Shown here: piece by piece, positions 45,616 through 64,000 of the stretch
How the letters are laid out: the number at the start of each line of letters is the position of its first letter
Position numbering within the stretch: the stretch's first letter is position 1
From: Plazaster borealis
Taxonomy: Eukaryota; Echinodermata; Asteroidea; Forcipulatida; Labidiasteridae
Assembly (NCBI GenBank): GCA_021014325.1
Contig: CM037463.1
Coordinates: 21,150,026 to 21,214,025 of the forward strand
DNA: 64,000 bases
Direction of reading: 5' to 3'
Made by a program: the position numbers and the translations under genes
The notes under the pieces: generated by a model
Told to the model about the DNA's origin: nothing
Database searches by the model: none
The model's input: the letters and a program-made list of their open reading frames with translations, nothing else

Positions 45616-45905
45616 TGCTGCGCAAGAAAATTTCATGAAATTTATTGACGCCGAATGAAGACAGATTATGGCATGACCGAGCACAAGGTGAACTCAGCTC
45701 ACCGTAAACACACATAAAAACACGAACTATATTAGGAACCAGAAATTCTTGAGTAAAGATGACTTATCTCAACGGACACTTTGTATTCTACGGAGGATTA
45801 AAAATTTGACGCGTGAATATATAGTGCCGAAGACGTAAACACATTATTCAAATCATAGATCTTCCACATTTTCTGGTTTCCCCTATTTGTGTGTGTTGTC
45901 TTGGT
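45616..45905 (+). repeat. Dispersed 290-bp repeat, copy 1
   Basis: Motifs occur here in the same order as at 55393-55690: CTGCGCAAGA(A/C)AATTTCA, GACAGATT(A/G)TGGCAT, AACACGAACTA, AACGGAC, and CCACATTYTCTGGTTTCCCCTAT. The two copies are about 9.8 kb apart on the same strand and clearly diverged. The origin is unknown. Confidence 0.6.
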
Positions 45906-48289
<2,384 letters not shown>

Positions 48290-48436
48290 TGGTCTCAACG
48301 TTTTGAACAGTATACTCTGCTCGTTTCTCCTGAAGACGAGCAGAGTATACTGTTCGAAACGTCGAGACCACACCGGCTCTTTTCAGAGCCAACACTCCCA
48401 CAAAGAGATTTACACATGGTTGTACCCGCAATGTCT
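48290..48436. repeat. Hairpin repeat with CTGAAGA...CGAAACGTCGAGACC
   Basis: Arms of about 34 bases at 48290-48323 and 48335-48370 fold around TTCTCCTGAAG. The right part reads CTGAAGA, a CGAGCAG/CTGTTCG stem, then GAAAC and GTCGAGACC, followed by a CAGAGCCAACACTCCC block shared with 19393-19504. The layout CUGA-GA, stem, GAAA has a loose resemblance to a hammerhead ribozyme core, as found in Penelope-like retroelements. The fit is imperfect because a base has to be left unpaired. Confidence 0.55.
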
Positions 48437-48793
48437 TACTTATTCTTCTTATTCTTATTCTTGTTATTAATAATTTCAAATTTGGTGGGGATCGGTATGG
48501 GAGTTAGAGATTGCACATTGGATAACGCCTCCCGAGCAGGTGAACCTTCAGTGCAAATTCAGTAAGCCTTATCAACTTGAGGAAAAGTTAAACTCAGAAA
48601 AATTACATCGTGAGCACTTCATCGGGTCATGTCAATGTTATGCACAAGTTTCTTTGAAATAACTCACCGGTTTTGATTATATTTACACATTTTAAATGTT
48701 TTTCTACCATGGCAACCTTGTTGAATTAAAACTTATCGGAAGTACAACTTAGATGACGGCTGAGAATAAAATCGACATGTTGGTTTGACCCCT
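48437..48793. other. Intergenic, nothing recognised
   Basis: No feature supported. Confidence 0.4.
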
Positions 48794-49170
48794 TTAAAGG
48801 GAGGGTATACCTTTGGTATTTACTCCAAAAATTAATTACCATAACAACTTTCTTGGTAAAGAGCACTGGAGAGGTGTTGATATTATAAAACATTGATAGA
48901 AACGACCCCCTTTGAAGTAGTGTAGTTTTAGAGAATGAGGTATTTTTTCACCAACAAAATTGAATCTGAGAAAGGCTTCAGACGATGAAGCCATGTCAAA
49001 GCACACAATTCTATGCAACAAGGGTGTTTTTTTCTTTCATTATTTTCTTGCAACTTCAATCACCATTTAGAACTCAAATTTTCACAGGTTTGTTATTTTA
49101 TGCATAGTTGGGATACACCAAGTGTTGATACTGGTCTTTGACAATTACCAAAAGTATATCCTGCCTTTAA
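48794..49170. mobile_element. TTAA-bounded MITE, copy D
   Basis: The left end is TTAAAGGGAGGGTATACCTTTGG and the right end ...CCAAAAGTATATCCTGCCTTTAA. Internal order matches copies A and B (AGAGGTGTTGATATTATAAA, GAAACGACCCCCTTTGAAG, ATACACCAAGTG, GACAATTACC), but with more divergence. Confidence 0.78.
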
Positions 49171-50029
49171 ATAAAAAGCAGATACATTTTTATGAAGGCG
49201 TTTTTGATTACCAGTGAAGACCTACGTTTCCTAAGGTTGTCTCTTGCGAACAATATAATGGGACTTTCTTTGAAAACTTATAGTCCTTTACCGATTAGGA
49301 ATGACAAGTTACTCGCCCGGGGAGGGTGATCGTATGTGATTCGTGATTTTTTGCGGCGTCTCACGTTCCGGTAGAAAAGAAATGAAAGCTAATTCACAAA
49401 CACACTCTCTCCGTCGGACGAGACGGAATCTTGGATTTCCTCTATAGGTTTGTCCTTTCCCATCCAGTCAATTGTTGTATTCCTAACTGACGTTGCCAAA
49501 GGAACGGGGTGAACACAAAACAAAATCCAGGCAATCATCTCGAATGTAAGGGGAGCTGATCGAAATAAAGTACCGGTATGTGGCATGACGCGTAAAATTG
49601 TATCGACTTAGCCCGAACATCATTACAGTCCACAATATGCACTGACATTATAATCCAGCCATTTAAGATAATTAAGACAACTCTGGTTTTTTAACGTGAA
49701 AGTAGCGGGGATAGAAATGCTACTATCTCATATCACTCTGCTGGAACGTTCACGTTTGGAGCAATGTAGTAAACAATCTAAATAAAGTGTGCATATTCGC
49801 TATACTATGAGAGGGCACCAGACTGAAGGGCACAACTCTCCACATGTCGTATATAAAAATATTGGTATCAAAAAATTGGTTCTTGACGTAACAGTTCGCA
49901 CCCTCTATTAGCCGCGTCCTGTCTTCAAGTTGCGATGATGGTTATCTATAAACGCTTATTCACAGTGACCGGGTTTGTGAACAGAAGGGGAAAACAGAGT
50001 TAAAATTTCTTACAATATCATGATGTTTG
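49171..50029. other. Intergenic, nothing recognised
   Basis: No feature supported. Confidence 0.4.
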
Positions 50030-50985
50030 GTATTCTGCATAATTACTGAGTAAAATACACATTATAATGATCGTTAAGATGGTGACTTCACTGAAAACAC
50101 GGCGAGCGAATTTCTTGTCAAGTTCACCAAATGACATCTTGTCATGCATTGTTAACAAGACAAACTTGTCATACTGACAAGATTCCAAGTGTGTAACACA
50201 GAATATAATTTTACTTTGACAAGAAAGTGACGTCATTCACTTTGCGCATGCACTCATTATAGAGGTATCACTAAAGACTAGTCAGTATGACAAGATTTTG
50301 ATAAGATATTGACAAGATCACAGGGTTACAATGACCAGAGCAAAACCAGAAGATGACAACATTTTGACAAGACATTGACGAGATCATTAGTCATTGTGAC
50401 AACCTTTGTGGGATCTAATTAATTATGCACAAATATAGAACTCGACGTTTATTCAAAAACCATTGTAGGTATAATAGCCTTTTCTGCACCTTACATTTAA
50501 ATGTATGTAAGTTTATAGATATAAGTAGGAAGTTCAATTGAAACAAAATAAATCTAAATTACACACCATGGGTAGAAAGTAAAGCCCAAAAGTGTATACT
50601 TCGAACGAAGCGTATTAGAGTAATATGTTTGTTCATTGCAAGACTAGAATCACAGAACATTGTTTGTTGCTTACCAATGATTGTGAGAATAAGCAACTTA
50701 AAAACAAAATTTAAACGAGACCCTTGGTGAGTACAGCCCTAAATGTAGATGCAGGCAAAAAACAACTTCGCTCTTTAGTCTTATTGACGAATATCCCAAT
50801 AGGTCCCAATTGGAAAAACGAATTGGAAATGAGTTGGTGAATTTGGTAAGGGAATGACAAGGCTACTGTCGTCATGGGACAAGATAATAACAAGCCGTAT
50901 ATGACAAGAGAAAACCTGTGTGAATTCTGACACCATGGCAAAACAAGAATTTTCTTGTCAACATGACAAGAATTTGTTTAGAGTG
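50030..50985. repeat. GACAAG-rich region, possible diverged transposon
   Basis: TTCTTGTCA / TGACAAGAA motifs occur in both orientations many times, densest at 50105-50400 and 50865-50980. The right edge ends TTTAGAGTGT like the element at 32901. A clean left terminus was not found, so boundaries are approximate. Confidence 0.35.
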
Positions 50986-52204
50986 TTGGAATCGGTTTAA
51001 TTAATTACTTACCAAAAATATACTTTTCCAACATAATTATGATGCTCACCATGAACTCATCAGTGTAAATTGAGTGATGATTTGGGAATCAGTTTAATAA
51101 TTCGAAGATTAATGCTTTTTAATTAACCATAGCTATATTATATGATGCTTACACTCGTTGCTCACTTGTCCAAACGCATAAGCGCCATCTTAAGAAATAT
51201 ACCGCAATAAATCTTGGGGAACCGAGAAAAAAATTATACCGCGATGCATCTAAAATAAATCAAGCTGCCAAGATGGACGCATGCTGCTGTTTACATGTAA
51301 CTATGTTTTGTTTTGTTTTTTTGTTATGTTTTATAGTTGTGTACAGTATTTCTTTAAAATCAGAGCGCCATGATAGTTGCCGATGATGCTTGGACTCGGA
51401 TTTCACCCAGAATCCTTTACGCACCGATCATGCGCATTGGGACATGATGACCTATTGGGGTCACCATCATTACTGGTTAATCGTCACTCATCATCAACAT
51501 TCAAGTGGACTATTACAACATGCCAGAAAGGCTCATCTTCCATCAAGGGCATTAGTGGCAAATTCTTCATGACAAATATTTCTTCTCTGAGTCGTCTTCT
51601 CCTCCAGCCTGCTCATTTGGGGTTTACATTATTTTTTGCATCATGCCTGTGAAAATAAGGCGGTGGAAGGAGGGCTCAGGGCCTCGATTTTTGTGTTTAT
51701 TTATTTGTATTTTATTTATTTTTTGCGGGACGTCCACAGGGCCTGGAGCTCAAAATTAATTTTACTGGACCTGAAATGTTTTTACAAGTCCAGAATCAAA
51801 AATAATTGGGAAAAGGGGTTTCTGCACAGTTTCAACCTGTTTTGTATTTGAAAAACACAAATAATGTATACCTCTTTTTATTTCTATGGCAGTATGTATC
51901 AAAATAAAACACCTCCGGACTTGTCCTGTCATCGTGAGACGACTGGCTCGATGTTTTACAGTCACATGGCCTAAATTTCGAGTGCTGCGAGTCAATTTTC
52001 CTCCTATCAACCCCGTTTCTCCTCTTTGGGTGTCCCAGATCTTGCCAGGCTATATGGTTTAATATCGCCCCCGTATTAATAAAGCTATACGGGAACTTAC
52101 CAAAACTCTCGGCTGAGACCAGTGTAGGGTTCGCTTCGTAGGTCACTTGCTCGAGGAGTGAACGTGAGCCAGTATCAGAACTGAGCACTGGACACCAAAT
52201 CATA
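50986..52204. other. Intergenic, nothing recognised
   Basis: Minus-strand frames of up to 123 codons at 51762-52203 have no recognised domain. Confidence 0.4.
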
Positions 52205-52343
52205 GGCCGTATCCGAATTGGCGGCTAGAGCTACGGCTACGACTGTTGCTAAGGGTGTTACTAAGGACGTCCTATACTTCAACGCACGATGACGTAAAAA
52301 TTTAGCCGTAGCCGTAGCTGTAGCCGCCAATTCGAACACGGCC
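52205..52343. mobile_element. 139-bp MITE with 36-bp inverted arms
   Basis: The left arm GGCCGTATCCGAATTGGCGG... (52205-52240) matches the complement of the right arm (52308-52343) with three mismatches. The short interior carries no coding sequence. A related degenerate copy is at 36087. Confidence 0.75.
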
Positions 52344-53642
52344 ATAGATCGATAAGACCCAAGAAGCCACAGCTCACTTACAGACATCCGAAAGAAAGAT
52401 ACAGGACTGAATGATGAGGACATGCAGAAGTCAGGGGACAATGGCAGGTCATCCTGGTTTGGGAACAACACCCGCCACTAGCACTATACGTTTGACAAGA
52501 CTCCTTACAGCCTTTCTCCTATTTCTCTGTTACCCTGCGTGATGCCCTCGGACTGTGGTCAACTGTACTGTCCGTTTTTAATTAAATAATCAGTACTCCT
52601 CCATATTTTTTGTTTTTTAATCTAAAAAAATCAACATTCCCTATCTACACCTAGCCAAATAGCATGGTTAATGTCTTGTTACCATCCGGGGTCTTTTTCA
52701 CACAAATAAATCCAAAAAAATAATGACCAGCTGTCCCGCAATTCCCATAGGAGTTGTACAGCAGTTACTTGACCTTGGGGTCAATAGCCACTACTGTGGG
52801 TGAAATGAACCATATAGTTTCCATCAGATGGCTTTTTCTGAATACTTGTACAATGGCTGTAAGCACTGATCTGGTTGTTTATTGGGATGAATTGAGTAGG
52901 GTCTATATCTAATGGTTTGGGCCATTTGAAAGTGATTGGGTTCTCCACAAAAATGAATTACACGCTAATACAAACGGACAGTAGCCTACTGTCCGATGGC
53001 GTAAGCGTGTTTGACTATAATAGGGCTTATCCACGGGGCCACGAGTGTGACAATAACTGCACGTTACCACCGAATTATTTTTTCTTTTATTTACTATTTA
53101 CCTTCAATTAGTCTCTAGACAATACAAAATCAAAACGCGGAATAGGCAGGCTTTAACAAACAAAAACGCGGAGGCATTAAGCTGTCTTTGAAATATATTA
53201 AGTAAATTTAGATACGTCGACGGTAAACAAACAAAAGAAAAATAAACAACCTTGAAGGCTTATACTCGGATACAAATCACCCCGAATGCAATGCAACCAA
53301 ACAAGCACATTGTTTTTGATTCTCAGAACCGAAAAGCCCTTCGCAAAGTCACTCAACTAAGCTCACATTATACATTCATTCCCATCGCTAATGCAGAACC
53401 AATGTCATTCAAAAACATAAGCCGGGGAATGAAAGCTGTTTGTTCTGTGTTTTCATATTTTTCCATTATTACATGTTTTAACTTGTTTGATAGGGACTTC
53501 GAAGAGGCGGTCATGCGGCAAGCACACGGCTAAAAATAATATAATGTGCAATGCATCCGATAAGGCTTGTGTTTACAAAATCTTGCCTCGTGTAGAATTT
53601 TCACGAACAAAAAGGGAGGAACCCAATTTTTTTATTCTGTTA
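52344..53642. other. Intergenic, nothing recognised
   Basis: No feature supported. Confidence 0.4.
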
Positions 53643-53750
53643 CACACCTATGTTCCGACACACCTATGTTCCGACACACCTATGTTCCGACACACCTATG
53701 TTCCGACAACTCTATGTTACAACACCCCTATGTTCCGACACATGTGTATT
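53643..53750. repeat. 16-bp minisatellite (CACCTATGTTCCGACA)
   Basis: About six tandem units, the first four almost identical and the last two degenerate. It lies next to the telomere-like tract. Confidence 0.85.
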
Positions 53751-53757
53751 TTCCTAT

Positions 53758-53799
53758 TCCTAACCCTAACCCTAACACTAAACCTAACCCTAACCCTAG
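53758..53799. repeat. Interstitial telomere-like tract (CCCTAA)n
   Basis: Seven units of CCTAAC / CCCTAA with a few substitutions (CACTAA, ACCTAA). The TTAGGG motif is the telomere repeat of vertebrates and many other metazoans including echinoderms. A minor CCCTAACCCTA also occurs at 58318. Confidence 0.85.
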
Positions 53800-54567
53800 C
53801 ATGTAAATTACGAGAGGGTTTTCGGATTTAATAGGGTTGAACATAGGAATGTCAGAATATAGAACAGTCACCCTTTATTTAAGCCAGTATTTATATGGAT
53901 TGTATCTGTAAAAACAGGATTAGCTGCGCAATGATAAAATGCGGATTAATAGCACAATAGTGTCTAAGTTACTTCTTTTTAGTTGCAAGTGAAGGTATAT
54001 ATTATAAGGTCAACCTCGATAGATTATTATTTTATTTAACGCGACAAGCTATAGGATATAAACATTACCGGTATTTTATATTGAGCAATATTTATTAGTC
54101 ACTCCAAGACACAAAAATGAACAAGGACTTAAGCCTACAGAATGTTTTTCATCACAAACATATAATGCGGTTAGTTCTTTCATTATGCAAGACAGTCCTT
54201 TTAGACTCCTTCTAATCCTGCAATTAGTACGCACTAATTGCAAGATGAGTTCTGACGCACGCATATAGAGCCTTCCCTCAACAGCGGTGGCATATTGACA
54301 GATACAATCAGGGTCATGCCTTTGGTTGCGGATTTAGAATGCAAATACATCTAGGCCTTCCGGTCCACAAGGAAGAGGCAAACAACTCGAAGTCGTACAC
54401 TTCTCATAGACTTTCCAAACCTCCCTCTGAAAACGGAAAATTCAAACATCTCTCCCGGTTTTGTTTGAAATTGATTTACTATTGGTGCATGATGAGTATA
54501 TTATTGAAGTTATATCCAAACGCTCCTTTTGTGAGTATATCTTTGGATACTGAGGCGGCACTTGTTT

Positions 54568-54601
<34 letters not shown>

Positions 54602-55392
54602 GAGTCTTGTAAAGCGCCGGTCCGCCTAAAAGGCGCTCATGGGGCTCGCTCATGATAAAAAAAAACAGTTCAAAAGAAAGGGACAGAAATAAGTATGTTG
54701 AAAATCACTGGTCAACATTTACTTCAAAAATATGAGTTTTGAGAGCAGTTTTAAATGATGATATTGTATCAGCAGTCCTGATGTGGTACTACCTTGAAGG
54801 AAAACAATTCCACACTTTTCATGCAGTAAGGAATGAGGCACTCGGTGTTTAGAAATTGGAACGGGGAAGCGACTTGACAAATCTACAGCGGTACAGAGAG
54901 TCAAGATGAGAGCTAAGAAGTCGAATGTCATCACTGATTCTAAACAGATACACACTTCCTCTGAGCCATTCAATGTAAATAATCTCCTGAAAGATATATA
55001 TTAACCCTCTCGCCCGGTGAGGTGTGTGTTGAGTTATTGCAAGTAGGACGTGCCACAAGCAAGACGGTGACAAGAGACGACTTCTGGTTTTAATGAAGAC
55101 ACTTTTCTTTTGCGAATGTGGGTGTTGCCTTTTACGGACTCAATCATTGAGGTTCCTTGCACGGTGAGTGTCTAAAGGGCGCAATGCACCGTCATGGTGG
55201 TGGTAAAAAGAAGGGATCGAATCTTCCGTCACTGATGAAACGAATGACAGCGCGCGCACAGCCAAAATAAGTACGTCACCGACAACACGGCGCATTAAAA
55301 CAATTCGTTCAACACTCGAGATGGGTTGGATCCAGGACGACTTGAAGAAAGCGATCAAGGAAAACATTGATATAATACAAGAAGTACGCAGT
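53800..55392. other. Intergenic with (AAT)n tract
   Basis: An (AAT)n microsatellite lies at 54571-54600, followed by GGAGTCTTGTAAAGCGCCGG, which looks like a repeat tail. No gene was recognised. Confidence 0.45.
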
Positions 55393-55690
55393 GCTGCGCT
55401 GCGCAAGACAATTTCAATCAGTTTTTAGACGCTGATTAAAGACAGATTGTGGCATTACCGGGCACAGAGTGGACGAAGCTCAGTGAACTCGGTTCTTTAT
55501 ACAAAAAAACACGAACTAATAGGAACCATACAAGCTGACTTTTATCTAAACGGACGCTTGTGTATTTTAAGGGGGATCAAAAGTTTGAATCTTGAATATA
55601 TTGTCGAGGACATCAATGCATTATATTAAAGAGATCTCCCACATTCTCTGGTTTCCCCTATTATTATGTTTTTTTGTGTTGTCTCGTCAT
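55393..55690 (+). repeat. Dispersed 290-bp repeat, copy 2
   Basis: The second, diverged copy of the repeat at 45616-45905. It lies directly before the hairpin element and the JmjC gene. Confidence 0.6.
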
Positions 55691-55736
55691 TTGCCATGTT
55701 TTCTCTTATCTTTGAGAGCGAGCGCCACCAGGCCAC

Positions 55737-55942
55737 TAGTCTTGGTTCCAAGACGTCAGTGATCGATAGCGGATAGTGTACTGCGCTCATTGTAAATCAT
55801 TATAGCACGCCCTCTTACGGCAGGATTTAACCGAGCCAGTCAAGTTGGTTAAATCCTGCCGTAAGAGGGCGTGCTATAATGATTTACAATGAGCGCAGTA
55901 CACTATCCGCTATCGATCACTGACGTCTTGGAACCAAGACTA
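55737..55942. mobile_element. 206-bp foldback element with 96-bp perfect arms and 9-bp target duplication
   Basis: The two 96-bp arms (55737-55832, 55847-55942) are exact reverse complements separated by 14 bp. The outer ends begin TAGTCTTGGTTCCAAGACG. CCAGGCCAC flanks the element directly on both sides (55728-55736 and 55943-55951), a 9-bp target duplication. A 9-bp duplication is usual for Mutator-like elements, but no sequence tie to that superfamily was found. The arms show no divergence, so insertion was recent or the arms undergo conversion. Confidence 0.9.
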
Positions 55943-56016
55943 CCAGGCCACCAGTGTGGTTGTGCGACCTCTTTTGACAATGTACACTTTATGACTACAG
56001 AGGGCGACATTTTAAA

Positions 56017-56052
56017 ATGGCGGCCCCCATGCAGCTCAAGCTCAAACAGTGA
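56017..56052 (+). promoter_or_regulatory. Short upstream open reading frame before the JmjC start
   Basis: ATG in a strong context (AAAATGGCGG) opens a frame of 11 codons (MAAPMQLKLKQ) that ends 14 bp before the ATG used for the JmjC protein. If it lies in the mRNA it could damp translation. It could alternatively be the true start if an unseen splice joined it to the main frame. Confidence 0.35.
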
Positions 56053-56066
56053 GCCGATATACAAAC

Positions 56067-62587
<6,521 letters not shown>

Positions 62588-63735
62588 TTACATTTTGTGT
62601 GTGTTGTAAAGAAAACTCAACCCTGAAGTGGTTCATCATTGGTTTGGGAAAAGCAACTTTATTCCATTGCCGTTAGTCTCACAAAATAGTTTCACAGTGT
62701 TAACAATAGCCTGTGAAAATTCATCAAGAAAGGTGTAATGGTATTATTTGTCTTTTACTCTTACACTGATGTTAAACACTGTATGATCGGTATTTTCCTG
62801 AGTCCTGTGAAAAAGATCCACAGGTATATTACTCGGGTGGGATTCGAACCCACAACCTTTGCCATTCTAGAGCAGATAGTCTTACCATTAGACTAATAAG
62901 CTTTCCCGATAGCTAGGGCAGTTTGAATCCTATGTTTTAGCAGCGGGTAACGCAACGGTTTACCGGTAATAGTAATAGTGAAAACCTTACAATGACAACA
63001 TGATGTTTCAATTGTAATGGTAAGATTGAAATTACAAATGTTCACAGATTTGCTCATAACTTACATGGTAAAAAGATGGTCATAGTGGAAAACTTCCTTT
63101 GAAATGTTTTTCCTTGAAATGCTACACTTTTTGAGAAATGAGTAAAGCAATTAGTTTTGATCTCGCGAGCCGTTTGAAATCTGATTGGGTTTTTTCTCAA
63201 GACTCCGATGACCAATTGAGTTTAAACATTCACATGCTCTTTATGTTTTGGTACAAATACAGTGCGGATGTTGGTCTTTGACAGCTACCCGTATTGGCTG
63301 AATGCTTTTATGAAAATATTGTAAAAATGAATCATTCTCGCACTCTCAATGTAGTTTTTTAAATGTTATTATTATTGTTATGTATTTTTATTTATTTTAT
63401 TTTATTTTATTTTATTAAATTTTATTTTATTTTACTTGGTTATTTCTATTATTTATCTATAGATGTGTATTTATTGTTTATGTTTATAAAAATAAAAGTT
63501 AATTTTTTATTTTTATTTTTTTAATTTATTTATTTTTTTATTTTATTTTTGCTGGGGTGTGTGTTTGGGGGGGGGGGTGTTGGATTGGGTACCTTATATC
63601 TCCTATTGGAAAATCTACTCAATCTTTAATTACAGGCTAGAGTACCAGTTTAACAAAAGAACATCGGGATCGAGATGAACAGTACATACAAAAGAATCTC
63701 CATATTCTGTGATTTGTACCAACGAAGCAAAAGCT
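62588..63735 (+). other. JmjC gene 3' flank, with AATAAA and AT-rich tract
   Basis: An AATAAA occurs at 63491, some 0.9 kb after the stop, within a TTTTATTTTATTTTA-rich tract, so it may not be the true polyadenylation signal. Another SINE lies inside this flank. A partial TTAA-type MITE (GACCAATTGAGTTT ... GTTGGTCTTTGACAGC) covers about 63055-63300. Confidence 0.4.
62760..62950 (-). repeat. tRNA-derived SINE, copy 3
   Basis: Same family as the copies at 4100 and 59776. B box GGTTCGAATCCC; the A-box region is more diverged (TTAGTCTAATGGTAAGAC). It lies just after the last JmjC exon, possibly in its 3' UTR, on the opposite strand. Confidence 0.72.
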
Positions 63736-64000
63736 TTAAAGGGTCTGTATACGTTTGGAAATACTCTGAAAATTAATGGCAATAAAAACTTACTTGTAAG
63801 AAGTACAGCAGCTTTGGATAGTATAATGCATTTTGAGAAACTTTTCACTTTGAAGTACTGTGGTTATGGGAAAATATATCACTTTTTATTCCCCAAAATT
63901 TGAATCTGAGATGTGTTACTGACAGTACTGTTTCTCAGAGTGTGTATTCCAATTGCAGATTATTCTTCCTGCGTGAACATAACTGCTCCAGATTTCGGCA
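63736..64000. mobile_element. TTAA-bounded MITE, copy E, cut by the window edge
   Basis: The left end is TTAAAGGGTCTGTATACG, followed by AGTACAGCAGCTTTGGATAG, GAGAAACTTTTCACTTTGAAG and a GTACTGTTTCTCAGAGTGTG block. The last 90 bases match, reversed, the interior of the copy at 16203. The right end lies beyond the window. Confidence 0.7.

Overview
The window looks like metazoan nuclear DNA: intron-containing genes with GT-AG boundaries, low gene density, tRNA-derived SINEs, MITE-like elements, microsatellites and a short TTAGGG-type interstitial telomeric tract. The repeat types (tRNA SINEs with a GCTCAAGGGC-type tail, TTAA-bounded MITEs, a CCCAATTTCATGG family) resemble what I associate with echinoderms, perhaps a sea star. 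That assignment is an inference and was not tested by any search.

Only two genes are convincingly supported. At 28.6-29.7 kb on the plus strand there is an intronless-coding class A (rhodopsin-like) GPCR of 352 residues behind a good splice acceptor in its 5' UTR. Its micro-switches are altered: the E/DRY motif reads RRF and NPxxY reads NPFVM. At 56.0-62.6 kb on the plus strand there is a six-exon gene for a JmjC protein of the HSPB1-associated protein 1 (HSPBAP1) family. All six exons join in frame to 573 residues, and the iron- and 2-oxoglutarate-binding residues are intact. The two genes share no evident pathway.

The rest is repeat-rich intergenic DNA. Layout: 1.0-2.0 kb nested inverted repeats; 5.4-6.3 kb three 327-bp tandem units; 11.5-13.0 kb a 60-bp minisatellite that appears to be an amplified tail of a LINE reverse-transcriptase ORF, interrupted by a small transposon; 13-18 kb SINEs, a MITE with a SINE inside it, and a mosaic of duplicated AT-rich/SINE blocks; 21.9 kb a LINE C-terminal remnant; 23.3-26.4 kb a 3.1-kb foldback element built from a self-complementary 16-mer; 30-36 kb TTAA MITEs, a SINE and small inverted-repeat elements; 39.8-41.9 kb a second foldback element with 41-bp tandem repeats in its arms; 42-55 kb scattered repeats, a CT microsatellite and a telomere-like tract; 55.7 kb a near-perfect hairpin element just upstream of the JmjC gene.

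The most unusual material is the set of foldback elements with recognisable target-site duplications (6, 7 and 9 bp). Two of them have terminal arms that are themselves tandem arrays and carry no transposase. Most short open frames in the window are chance readings through repeats and are not listed as genes.
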